64,000 nucleotides of DNA from an uncultured Verrucomicrobia subdivision 3 bacterium (GTDB taxonomy: Bacteria > Verrucomicrobiota > Verrucomicrobiia > Limisphaerales > UBA11358): NCBI GenBank assembly GCA_903827955.1, contig CAIKKJ010000075.1:32332-96331 (forward strand). Direction: 5' to 3'. Both the position numbers and the translations under genes were made by a program. The notes under the pieces were generated by a model. The model worked only from the letters and a program-made list of their open reading frames with translations, did no database searches and had not been told where the DNA came from. The first letter of the stretch is position 1. Each line of letters opens with the position of its first letter. Positions 49,570 through 58,265 of the stretch are shown in pieces.

Positions 49570-50673
49570 TTACTTCGGAGCCGGATTATTTTCGCCCAGA
49601 AACCGGCTCCAAGGCAGGTTTTCCTGCAATAGCCGGGCGAGTCGCAAGTTTCCGTTTGAATTCAGGTGGGTAGGGTCGCAGAACTCCGCACCTTGCCAGT
49701 TTGCGCCTTCGACAAAACCGCCGTAAATCACCTGATCGCCATCGGCCCGACGTTGCATGGCGGCGTTCAGCGCGACCTCGGCGTTGAAGATGCCTTGTTT
49801 GGTCAGGTAAGGCGCCCACCATTTATAATTCGTCTCGCTGATTGTCTCCGGCGATAAAGCGTGCGGCAGCAACACAACGCGGACGTGCTGTGCCCGGCAC
49901 GCCTGCAGAAGAATATCAAGATTGGTGCTGAAAGTTTCGACGATGCGCGGATCCACTGCATCCGAAACGTGGCCAGCGGGAGCGCCATGCGGGAACGGAG
50001 AATCACCAAGAACTTTGATTGTCTCCAGCAAGACCACGGTTCCTTGAATCAAAGCGCAATTGGGCAACCGATCCCGGCGGCAGGCGCCCGTCGCGGAGAA
50101 GCGGAGTGAAGGTTGATGAAAATTTTTATAGTCAACGCCGGGCTCATCAACATTCATGCTGCGCAGGTCATTTAATCCCATTTGAAAGATGACCATGTCC
50201 GGCGAATACCGAGCCAGAACCTGCGGCAGTAATTTCTTGTGCTCCACCGAGCTGTGTCCCGGAATGCCGAAATTAAGCACTTCAAAATTCGGCAGCAACA
50301 GTTGCCCCAGATAAAAAGGCCAGGTCTGGCTGTCCGCCGCACCGACACAATAAGTCGTGGAACCGCCGATGCACGCAATCCTGCGCTGCGTTTTCACCGG
50401 CGAAAATTCACTCCCGCGAAATCCATCCGAGTTATGATGATGGCTGTTTCCCTGAACGGTGATATCAACATTCTTTCTGGGCGTCAGCAGCCATTCCGGG
50501 TGCGGTTCGAACAGCAGATAGTTCGCGCTCTTCGGCCGCGAGTAAATCCATTGGCCTTCGGCCAGCCGCAGCCCGATGGCGAACAGCCCTTCTGCACAGA
50601 CGGCCAAAAGAAATATCATGGCGATCAAAAAGCCCGCTCTTTTACCGCGGCTCATCGGCATCTTGCCAGTCAT
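49570..50673 (-). CDS. SGNH/GDSL-like hydrolase, membrane anchored
   Basis: N-terminal TM; IACIGGSTTYCVGAADSQTWPFYLGQLL; FGIPGHSSVEHKKLLPQV; FQMGLNDLRSM; FCDPTHLNSNG. Confidence 0.8.
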   Translation of the reverse strand: MTGKMPMSRGKRAGFLIAMIFLLAVCAEGLFAIGLRLAEGQWIYSRPKSANYLLFEPHPEWLLTPRKNVDITVQGNSHHHNSDGFRGSEFSPVKTQRRIACIGGSTTYCVGAADSQTWPFYLGQLLLPNFEVLNFGIPGHSSVEHKKLLPQVLARYSPDMVIFQMGLNDLRSMNVDEPGVDYKNFHQPSLRFSATGACRRDRLPNCALIQGTVVLLETIKVLGDSPFPHGAPAGHVSDAVDPRIVETFSTNLDILLQACRAQHVRVVLLPHALSPETISETNYKWWAPYLTKQGIFNAEVALNAAMQRRADGDQVIYGGFVEGANWQGAEFCDPTHLNSNGNLRLARLLQENLPWSRFLGENNPAPK

Positions 50674-50863
50674 TACATCATTGGAACGATGGTTGACGGG
50701 GTTATGCCGTGCACGCTTCTTGGTCACATCGAAAATTATTTGGCACCCGCACGCCGAACGCCAGCCCGAATATTGGTCATTTCGCCATGCGCGGCGCTTT
50801 CCACGCCAGCCGCACCAAGTTTCTGCTTTCCCGCTTTCCGCATTTCGTTTTTCATTAGGCAAA

Positions 50864-51843
50864 TGATCATTGCGCGTTCACCACTTCGCATCAGCCTCGG
50901 CGGCGGCGGCACGGACTTGCCGTCGTATTACGAAAAATTCGGCGGCTTCCTCATCGCCGGCGCGATTGACCGCTACGTTTACATCACGCTGCACGAAACC
51001 TTCGTGCCGGATTTGATCGTGAAATATTCCGAGCTGGAACGCGTGCCAGCGGCGGCGCAACTCAAACACCCGATCATCCGCGAAGCCTTTGCCGCGCTGG
51101 GTATGGATGGTCATTCACTCGAACTGACTTCCATGGCGGACATACCGTCGGGAACTGGTCTCGGCTCGTCCGGCAGTTTCACCACCGCGCTGCTCAAAGC
51201 CTTGCACGCGCACAAAAAGAATCTCGTTCACCCCGCCGAACTCGCCGAACAGGCGTGCGACATCGAACTAAACCGCCTCAAAGAACCCATCGGCAAACAG
51301 GATCAATACATCGCGGCGTATGGTGGATTAACGTGCTTCAAGTTTTTGCCCGGCGGCAAAGTCGAAGCGTGGCCGTTGAAAATTTCGGACGAAACGCGCG
51401 ACAATCTCGAAGACAACCTCCTGCTCTTCTTCACCGGCTATTCCCGCAGTGCTTCGGCAATCTTGAAGGAGCAGGATGTGAAATCGAAGTCCGACGACAA
51501 GTCCATGATCGAGAATCTGCACTTCGTCAAAGACCTCGGCCTGCAAAGCCAGGCGGCGCTCGAAAGCGGCAACCTTGCCGAGTTCGCGCGGCTGATGGAC
51601 GTGCATTGGCAGCGCAAGAAACAGCGCAGCGGCGGCATGAGCAATCCCAAGATCAACGAATGGTATGACCTCGCGATGGTCAGCGGCGCACTCGGCGGCA
51701 AGCTCATCGGCGCGGGCGGCGGCGGCTTCCTGATGTTTTACGCGGAGGACAAGGCCAAGCTGCGCCACGCCATGCGCACGGCGGGCCTGAAGGAAGTGCG
51801 CTTCCGGTTTGATTTCGAAGGGACGAAACTCGTCATCTCGTGA
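50864..51843 (+). CDS. hddA: D-glycero-alpha-D-manno-heptose-7-phosphate kinase-like GHMP kinase
   Basis: MIIARSPLRISLGGGGTDLPSYYEKFGGFLIAGAIDRYVYI; IPSGTGLGSSGSFTTALLKAL; KLIGAGGGGFLMFY. Confidence 0.88.
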
Positions 51844-51943
51844 ACGCATTTGACTCGCGTTGAAATGGGAAAAATTCTTTCCGACCACGCGAAAAAGTCT
51901 GGTTCGACCGCGTCCGGCAATCCGTGAATAAGACTTGGCGCGT

Positions 51944-52279
51944 CTGCCACCGGCTGCGGCCACGCTGACAGTTGAATTGGACGCTCTGCAAGCAACATTT
52001 GCCAGTCGTGCTACGACTTTGTCGGCTCTGTCACCAGCTTTGGCGTATCTGTCAGTCAGATTGGCGATGCTGGCTGTCGGTTTGTAGCATCTGAAGATTA
52101 CTTTTGCCGTGCTGTCAGTCGCTTTATCCGCTCTGTCAGCCACATTTACCGTCCTGCCACCTGACTCCACCCGACTGTCTGCCGCCCTGACCAGACTGGC
52201 TTTTGCACCGGCCTATCTGCCTGTAGATTTTTTGCCACTGACCCCTTGATTTTCCGTTCTGTTGTGCAAAATTTCTCAC
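51944..52279. repeat. Degenerate 21-bp tandem array, 16 units
   Basis: CTG at 51944, 51965, 51986, 52028, 52049, 52070, 52091, 52112, 52133, 52154, 52175, 52196, 52217, 52238, 52259 (52007 is CGT); T-rich core at unit positions 12-15 in most units. Confidence 0.85.
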
Positions 52280-52282
52280 CGT

Positions 52283-52978
52283 ATGACTGCCAAACAAGAG
52301 AACAAGTTGTCAATGTTTCTTGCGGTCAAGGCTGTATGCGACCGCAACACAGCGACCATCCAGACGCTCCCCGCGTTTGCCGATGGCTATACGGAGTTCA
52401 CGACGCACGTCGCGAACATTCAAACCCTCGCGCAGAATCAATCCGTGGATGCCACGGGCCTTGCTGCCGACAAACAACAACTCCGCAAAAACATGGCCAC
52501 CGCTGCCGCGACCATCGCCGCTGCCGTCAACGCCTACGCCAAGAAGGTCAAAAACAACGACCTCGCCGCGCAGAGCAGCGTGACCGCCAGCGATATGACC
52601 AGCGGACGCGACACCGCTGCCGCCGACACCGCGCGCAACGTCCACGCCGCCGCGACGGCGAACCTGGCCAACCTTGCGCCCTACGGCGTGACCGCCGCCA
52701 AGCTCACCGACTTGAAGGCCAAGATAGACGCCTACGCCGCGAGCCTGTCCAAGCCGCGTGACGCCGTGGCCTCCGGTTCCACGGCCACCAAGCAATTGGC
52801 CGATGAGTTTGACGCCGCCGATGCCGCGTTGAACGACCAGATGGATGCACTCGTGCCGCAGTTCGCCGCTGCAAACGCGAAGTTTGTGGAGGACTACAAC
52901 AACGCCCGCATCATCGTGGATTCGGGCGGTGGCAAAGCGAAAGCCAAGACGCCCACGCCCAAACCCCCAAGTCCGTAA
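52283..52978 (+). CDS. Uncharacterised Ala-rich helical protein
   Basis: MTAKQENKLSMFLAVKAVCDRNTATIQTLPAFADGYTEF...; C-terminal KAKAKTPTPKPPSP tail; followed by intrinsic terminator. Confidence 0.75.
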   Translation: MTAKQENKLSMFLAVKAVCDRNTATIQTLPAFADGYTEFTTHVANIQTLAQNQSVDATGLAADKQQLRKNMATAAATIAAAVNAYAKKVKNNDLAAQSSVTASDMTSGRDTAAADTARNVHAAATANLANLAPYGVTAAKLTDLKAKIDAYAASLSKPRDAVASGSTATKQLADEFDAADAALNDQMDALVPQFAAANAKFVEDYNNARIIVDSGGGKAKAKTPTPKPPSP

Positions 52979-52998
52979 AATAAAATTCGGAAAACACG

Positions 52999-53030
52999 AC
53001 AGCCTCCAGAAATGGAGGCTGTTCTTTTTT
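52999..53030 (+). terminator. Intrinsic terminator
   Basis: acagcctcca gaaa tggaggctgt tctttttt: 10-bp perfect stem, GAAA tetraloop, T-run. Confidence 0.92.
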
Positions 53031-53078
53031 CGGCTCTTTAATCTTTAGGGGCTTTGATGCTGGCAGTATAATTCGAGC

Positions 53079-53945
53079 GTGCAAAATGGTCTGAAAGACA
53101 TTGATTTGTCGCCGCCAAGCTTCCGACTCCCACCGGATTTCAAGAAGCACGCGATTACTTTTTTGACCTTTGTAGGCAAAGAAATGCTTTCGACACAGCG
53201 AAATCTTTTTGACGCCATTCAGTCATTCGAGCGTCGGGTTGTCGTAGATAATCATATCGACTGGTTCGGCTTATCGGGGCTGCCTGAAAATTCAAACACC
53301 GCATTCATTTTGGGCACAACGACGGACAGGGAATCGTCACCGTTGAACCTGCTTCTTGAAGATTTATCCGGGAAGCCAAAAGTTCGCAAAAACGTATTCA
53401 TGTTTGGAATGAAGAGTCCTACACACGAAGACATTCTTGCCGGACATCGAACGCCACTCCTTGTGATCTCCCAGTTTGACGAATATGCCACGACGATTTT
53501 GGACATGGATGGCATCCGTAAATTTGACCAGCCTGGCGGGGAAAAGAGTAAATGGGATTCCTCCCGATCAATAAACGATGAGAAGCAAAAGATTTTGGAT
53601 TTGCTGGAAATAAAAAATGTCGGAGAAACCGCACGGCTGAAAGATATAAAACCTTTGGACGGAAAATTGCGTTTGTCCATTGAGCAACAAAGGTCAAAAT
53701 GCTTTAAACGCTTTTGGGAGAGCAACGATGTGGCACGTTTGGCATACTGCCGCTTACTTTTAGGCAAAGATCGTGAGTCACGCAAAGCACGAAAGGAATT
53801 TGAAGCAGAACATTATCCAAATGTGTTCGGCGATCTACACCTCATGCAGAACGCATTGTTTTTTAACGCTGGGTGCGCTAGCGATGACAAAGCGGTGCGG
53901 AAAATGGCAGCTTTTTGTGGAATAGAAAGACTTGAAATGCCATGA
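53079..53945 (+). CDS. Hypothetical cytoplasmic protein
   Basis: 288-aa ORF (GTG start) in a low-GC block; ATGA overlap with next gene; no family recognised. Confidence 0.65.
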   Translation: MQNGLKDIDLSPPSFRLPPDFKKHAITFLTFVGKEMLSTQRNLFDAIQSFERRVVVDNHIDWFGLSGLPENSNTAFILGTTTDRESSPLNLLLEDLSGKPKVRKNVFMFGMKSPTHEDILAGHRTPLLVISQFDEYATTILDMDGIRKFDQPGGEKSKWDSSRSINDEKQKILDLLEIKNVGETARLKDIKPLDGKLRLSIEQQRSKCFKRFWESNDVARLAYCRLLLGKDRESRKARKEFEAEHYPNVFGDLHLMQNALFFNAGCASDDKAVRKMAAFCGIERLEMP

Positions 53946-56821
53946 AAATAATCCCTTTTATTTTTGCGCTCATGCTATCCATTGCGCTACAAAAAGCAGC
54001 GGGCCAAGTTCCATTTGCTTCCACTGTTAACTATACAGTGGACACTACGGCAATTACGCTTGCGACAGCAGATGTTAATGGGGATGGTTCTTTGGATCTT
54101 ATATGCGGCGACTATGATTCTAATGCGATTACCGTTTTGACCAACAACGGCAGTGGGCATTTTATTTTCTCTGGTAAGTATACCGTGGGACGGCAGCCCG
54201 TATGCGTGATAACGCCTGATGTAAACGGTGATGGAAAGCCTGACATCGTTTGTTCTAGCGAGGGCACAAACAGGGTTACAGTTTTAACTAACAACAGCAG
54301 CGGGCAATTTTCATTATCATCCACATTAACAGTTGGGGCGTTTCCAGAGTCGGTAGCTGATTCGGATTTTAATGGAGACGGTTGGATAGATTTAGTATGT
54401 GCAAATTATACAGCCAAAACACTGTCATTGTTTACAAATAATGGCGCAGGAGGATTTGTGTTGTCCGCCACCTTGAATGTGCCGAATTCTCCAATCACAG
54501 TAAAAACGGCAGATTTTAATGGAGATGGATGGCCTGATATAATTTGTTCGGATGGCATTCAGACTCTTTTTATAAATAATGGACACGGCGGCTTTAACAC
54601 CAGCACTATCAATGTAAGCGGTAGAGTAAGCACGGCTGACGTCAACAGCGATGGAGCGATAGACCTAATATGCGTCGGCTCACAAATTTCTGTTTTAACA
54701 AACAATGGAACAGGGACGTTTTTGCAATCAAGCTCTTTGCCGAATACACTTGGTGCTGTATACGCTGTTGCGGCAGATGTTGATGGCAATGGTTTTCCTG
54801 ATTTAATGTGGGGAAATGAAAATGGCGGCAACGGAACGACCATTTTCATTTACACGAATAATCTAAATGGAGGTTTCGGATCAAATACAGCTTTAACCGT
54901 CGGATCAGGCCCTTTTCAAGTTATTGCCGCAGATTTTAACAACGATGGGAGATTGGATTTAGCATCAGCAAATGCGGGCACGGGGACAATTTCTGTTTTA
55001 ATCAACAATTCAACCTATACCCCATCTGGTGGACTTCGTGTAAATATTTTACCTTCGAGCGCAGTCAATGTTGGTGCGCAGTGGCAGGTGGATGGTGGCT
55101 CGTGGTTAAATAGTGGTGCATTTGATTATGGATTGCCTGCTGGAAATCATACCGTGACATTTTCGACATTGGCAGGCTGGACTACACCAACGAGCCAGAC
55201 TGTTAATGTTAATCTGAATCAGACGACAAATATATCAGCCTTATATGTTCAACAATTTGGCTCATTGCAGATAAGTCTTTCTCCGACTGATGCGGTGAGT
55301 GCTGGGGCGCTTTGGCAGATAGATGGTGGCAGTTGGCAAAATAGCGGGACAACTTTGGCCGGTTTGCCAGTTGGAAATCATACCGTTACATTTAATACAA
55401 TTAACAGTTGGGTTAAACCGAGCAATCAGTCTTTGGCGATCAGCAATAATCAAACGACATTTTCAACGGGGACATATATCCTGCAAGGCTCATTGCAAGT
55501 GACTCTTTCGCCAGCCGGCGCGGTCAGTGCAGGGGCGCAATGGCAAATAGACGGCGGTGCATGGCAAAACAGCGGGATGACCATTGCCGGGCTTACTGCC
55601 GGTGATCATACGGTATCATTTTCAACGGTGGCAGGATGGGCGACCCCCACGGCACAGACGGTTACGATAAGCAACGGTCAAACCAATACGGCAAATGGAA
55701 TTTATGTTCAGCAGTTCGGGTCTTTGCAGGTTGGTCTTTCACCGTCGGGTGCAGTAAGTGCCGGTGCGCAGTGGCAAGTGGATGGTGTAGCTTGGCAGAA
55801 CAGTGGAGCGACGGTAGGAGGTTTGACGTTGGGAAGTCATCAAATAAATTTTTCGCCAGTGCCGGGTTGGGGGCTGCCAGCGAGCCAAAATGTGACGGTT
55901 TATTACAACCAGACAACCACTGCCGCTGGTAATTATTTGCCGCCTCATCCCGCCACCGCAACGGCCATAACCAACAATGGTTTTGTGGTTGCCGTCACGA
56001 TTGTAGATGGTGGCGTGGGTTACACAAATACCCCTCACGTTTATCTCGTGGGTGGCGGCGGAGCTGGTGCTCAAGGCACAGCCATCGTTAGCAATGGTTT
56101 TGTGATTGGCGTTACCATAACCAATGCCGGTTTCGGCTACACCAATCCGCCGACTGTGGCCATTGCCCCTCCGTTTCCGCTGTGGCTTGGAATCGCACCA
56201 GCAACCAGTCTCGCTTTTACAAATCTCAAAGTCGGCACGAACTACCAGCTTCAAATCTCGCAATCAGCGACGTGGGTAAATCTCGGTTCGTCCTTTGCGG
56301 CTGATGCCACCAACTACACGCAATATTTTGATGGAGCGATTGATGGTTCGATTTATCGGCTGATGGCCCTGCCGCTTCCGTATGGCGCAACCGCCACGCC
56401 GATTTTGGCCTACGGATTTGTTGTCGCGGCCACGGTGAATGATGGCGGTTCTGGCTATGTTTCAACTCCCGGCGTGCAAATCATCGGTGGTGACGGCATC
56501 GGTGCGGTAGCCAAAGCCACTGTCAGCAACGGCATGGTAACGGCAATCACGCTGACCAATGCGGGTTTTGGTTATACCAGTCTGCCCACCATTCAAATTG
56601 ATCCACCCCCCATTTTCGCTTTGCTACCCAGCGTAGTGAAAGCGTTCCGGCTGGATTACAGTGGCTTGACTCCCGCCCTGACGTATCAGCCTCAAGCCTC
56701 ACCGGATTTGTCGGGCTGGATTAATTACGGAACGAACTTCACCGCCACGGATTACACCAACTCGCAATACTTCATCAGCGGGACAAACGGACAGTTCTTC
56801 CGTTTGCTTCTGCTTCCGTAG
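53942..56821 (+). CDS. Secreted FG-GAP/VCBS-repeat protein with four PEGA-like repeats
   Basis: Signal peptide; repeated DVNGDGSLDLICGDY/DFNGDGWPDIICSD motifs; four GSLQVxLSPxGAVSAGAQWQIDGGAWQNSG...GLxxGxHTVxFSTVxGWxxPxxQxVxI units. Confidence 0.88.
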   Translation: MKIIPFIFALMLSIALQKAAGQVPFASTVNYTVDTTAITLATADVNGDGSLDLICGDYDSNAITVLTNNGSGHFIFSGKYTVGRQPVCVITPDVNGDGKPDIVCSSEGTNRVTVLTNNSSGQFSLSSTLTVGAFPESVADSDFNGDGWIDLVCANYTAKTLSLFTNNGAGGFVLSATLNVPNSPITVKTADFNGDGWPDIICSDGIQTLFINNGHGGFNTSTINVSGRVSTADVNSDGAIDLICVGSQISVLTNNGTGTFLQSSSLPNTLGAVYAVAADVDGNGFPDLMWGNENGGNGTTIFIYTNNLNGGFGSNTALTVGSGPFQVIAADFNNDGRLDLASANAGTGTISVLINNSTYTPSGGLRVNILPSSAVNVGAQWQVDGGSWLNSGAFDYGLPAGNHTVTFSTLAGWTTPTSQTVNVNLNQTTNISALYVQQFGSLQISLSPTDAVSAGALWQIDGGSWQNSGTTLAGLPVGNHTVTFNTINSWVKPSNQSLAISNNQTTFSTGTYILQGSLQVTLSPAGAVSAGAQWQIDGGAWQNSGMTIAGLTAGDHTVSFSTVAGWATPTAQTVTISNGQTNTANGIYVQQFGSLQVGLSPSGAVSAGAQWQVDGVAWQNSGATVGGLTLGSHQINFSPVPGWGLPASQNVTVYYNQTTTAAGNYLPPHPATATAITNNGFVVAVTIVDGGVGYTNTPHVYLVGGGGAGAQGTAIVSNGFVIGVTITNAGFGYTNPPTVAIAPPFPLWLGIAPATSLAFTNLKVGTNYQLQISQSATWVNLGSSFAADATNYTQYFDGAIDGSIYRLMALPLPYGATATPILAYGFVVAATVNDGGSGYVSTPGVQIIGGDGIGAVAKATVSNGMVTAITLTNAGFGYTSLPTIQIDPPPIFALLPSVVKAFRLDYSGLTPALTYQPQASPDLSGWINYGTNFTATDYTNSQYFISGTNGQFFRLLLLP
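55028..55941 (+). repeat. Four tandem repeats of about 230 bp encoding PEGA-like domains
   Basis: Units at about 55028, 55259, 55487 and 55718 inside the FG-GAP gene. Confidence 0.85.
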
Positions 56822-56846
56822 CCGTAGTTCCAAAGTTTGAGATTGT

Positions 56847-57017
56847 ATGAGCCTTCCGCTTTCCCAAATTCCCGTCGCCATTCTCGCGGGTGGACTCGCC
56901 ACGCGGCTGCGGCCCATCACGGAAAAAATTCCCAAGTCGCTCGTGCCCGTCGCAGGTCACCCGGCTTCACGCTTGTCAAAATTAACCATGTGCGCGAGAC
57001 TTCTCCCATGCCAATAA
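56847..57017 (+). pseudogene. Truncated 5' fragment of hddC-like nucleotidyltransferase
   Basis: MSLPLSQIPVAILAGGLATRLRPITEKIPKSLVPVAGHP matches start of 57549 CDS, then diverges (ASRLSKLTMCARLLPCQ*). Confidence 0.85.
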
Positions 57018-57241
57018 CCTTGGATCAAATCGTTGAGGAAACCCGCGAGATGCCGAGTGACACGGTGGCGGAATTGATTGACCGCATCATGGCCGCACGG
57101 CATGGCGGGATTGAGCCATCGGTGGCAGCGGCATGGAAAACCGAGACTGACCGGCGGGTTGCGGAAATCGAATCGGGCAAGGTCAAAGGCGTGTCTCCTG
57201 CCGAGAACGCCGCGCGCATCCAAAAAATCCTTCAGCGGTGA
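57008..57241 (+). CDS. Addiction-module antitoxin component (TIGR02574-like)
   Basis: MPITLDQIVEETREMPSDTVAELIDRIMAARHGGIEPSVAAAWKTETDRRVAEIESGKVKGVSPAENAARIQKIL. Confidence 0.82.
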   Translation: MPITLDQIVEETREMPSDTVAELIDRIMAARHGGIEPSVAAAWKTETDRRVAEIESGKVKGVSPAENAARIQKILQR

Positions 57242-57534
57242 AGCCGCATATTTTTCATCCCGAAGCCGATGAAGAATACGTCCAAGCGGTGCAATACTAC
57301 GCGGACATCGCCCTCGAACTCGGCCACCGCTTTCACGACGAAATAGAGCATCTCATCGGTGAGGTGTGCGCACAGCCAGAGCGATTTTGGAAATTTGATC
57401 CTCCCGTCCGTCGGCATTTAAGCGATGATTTTCCTTACGCTGTCATCTTCCTAGAGAAGCCAGAACACATCTGGATTGTAGCCGTGATGCACATGAAACG
57501 GCGTCCGGGCTATTGGCGCGATCGGTTGGATTGA
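57238..57534 (+). CDS. RelE/ParE-family toxin
   Basis: GTG start overlapping antitoxin stop; FHPEADEEYVQAVQYYADIALELGHRFHDEIEHLIGEVCAQPERFWKF...PYAVIFLEKPEHIWIVAVMHMKRRPGYWRDRL. Confidence 0.88.
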   Translation: MKPHIFHPEADEEYVQAVQYYADIALELGHRFHDEIEHLIGEVCAQPERFWKFDPPVRRHLSDDFPYAVIFLEKPEHIWIVAVMHMKRRPGYWRDRLD

Positions 57535-57548
57535 TTTTCAGAAATTAC

Positions 57549-58265
57549 ATGTGCCTTTCACTTTCCCAAATTCCCGTCGCCATTCTCGCGGGCGGACTTG
57601 CCACGCGGCTGCGGCCCATCACGGAAAAAATTCCCAAGTCGCTCGTGCCCGTCGCGGGCCGACCGATTCTCGCGCATCAACTGGAGATGCTCCACGCGCA
57701 GGGTATCCGCAAGGCGGTGCTGTGCATCGGCTTTCTTGGCGAGATGATCCAGCGCGAATTCGGCAATGAGGCTTACGGCATCCAACTGGAGTATTCCTTC
57801 GACGGCGAGAAATTGCTCGGCACCGGCGGCGCGATCAAACGCGCGTTGCCCAAGCTCGGCGAGGAATTTTTCATCCTCTACGGCGATTCGTATCTGCCGA
57901 TTCCCTACGCGCCCGTCTCGGAATTTTTTCATCGCAGCGGCAAGCCCGGCCTGATGACGGTCTATCGCAACGAAGGACTTTACGACACGAGCAACGTGGT
58001 TTTCGCCGATGGCGAGATCAAGGTTTACGACAAGAAAGTCCGTCTGCCGGAGATGCGGCATATTGATTACGGCTTGAGTTTGTTCAAGTCGTCGGTGTTC
58101 GATGCGTATGCCGCCGACCAGGTTTTTGATCTGGCCGAAGTGATGGGCAAACTCGTCCGCGAAAAACAACTTGCGGGCTACGAAGTGCCGGAGCGATTTT
58201 ATGAAATGGGCTCACCTGCGGGCTTGGCAGAGTTGGAGGCGTTGCTACAATCCAAACAATCATGA
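57549..58265 (+). CDS. hddC: Sugar-1-phosphate nucleotidyltransferase (HddC-like)
   Basis: IPVAILAGGLATRLRPITEKIPKSLVPVAGRPILAHQLEML; GTGGAIKRALPKLGEEFFILYGDSYL. Confidence 0.82.
   Translation: MCLSLSQIPVAILAGGLATRLRPITEKIPKSLVPVAGRPILAHQLEMLHAQGIRKAVLCIGFLGEMIQREFGNEAYGIQLEYSFDGEKLLGTGGAIKRALPKLGEEFFILYGDSYLPIPYAPVSEFFHRSGKPGLMTVYRNEGLYDTSNVVFADGEIKVYDKKVRLPEMRHIDYGLSLFKSSVFDAYAADQVFDLAEVMGKLVREKQLAGYEVPERFYEMGSPAGLAELEALLQSKQS

Noticed and set aside
50239-50863. N-terminal extension of the hddA ORF
   Set aside because: Lies opposite the SGNH hydrolase gene; GHMP kinase homology begins at MIIARSPLRISLGGGG (50864).
51328-52170. 280-aa minus-strand ORF covering part of the 21-bp array
   Set aside because: About 500 bp is antisense to hddA and probably open by GC-rich chance. 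Only the heptad-bearing part over the array is interesting, and it is treated as a repeat rather than a gene.
51944-52279. CRISPR interpretation of the 21-bp array
   Set aside because: Units lack conserved direct repeats separated by unique spacers, the period is too short, and no cas genes are present.
52310-52795. Gly-rich minus-strand ORF (161 aa)
   Set aside because: Antisense mirror of the Ala-rich 52283-52978 protein; Gly/Val bias follows from GC-rich codons on the other strand.
55028-55941. CRISPR or mobile-element interpretation of the repeats in the FG-GAP gene
   Set aside because: They are in-frame domain repeats of about 230 bp inside one ORF.
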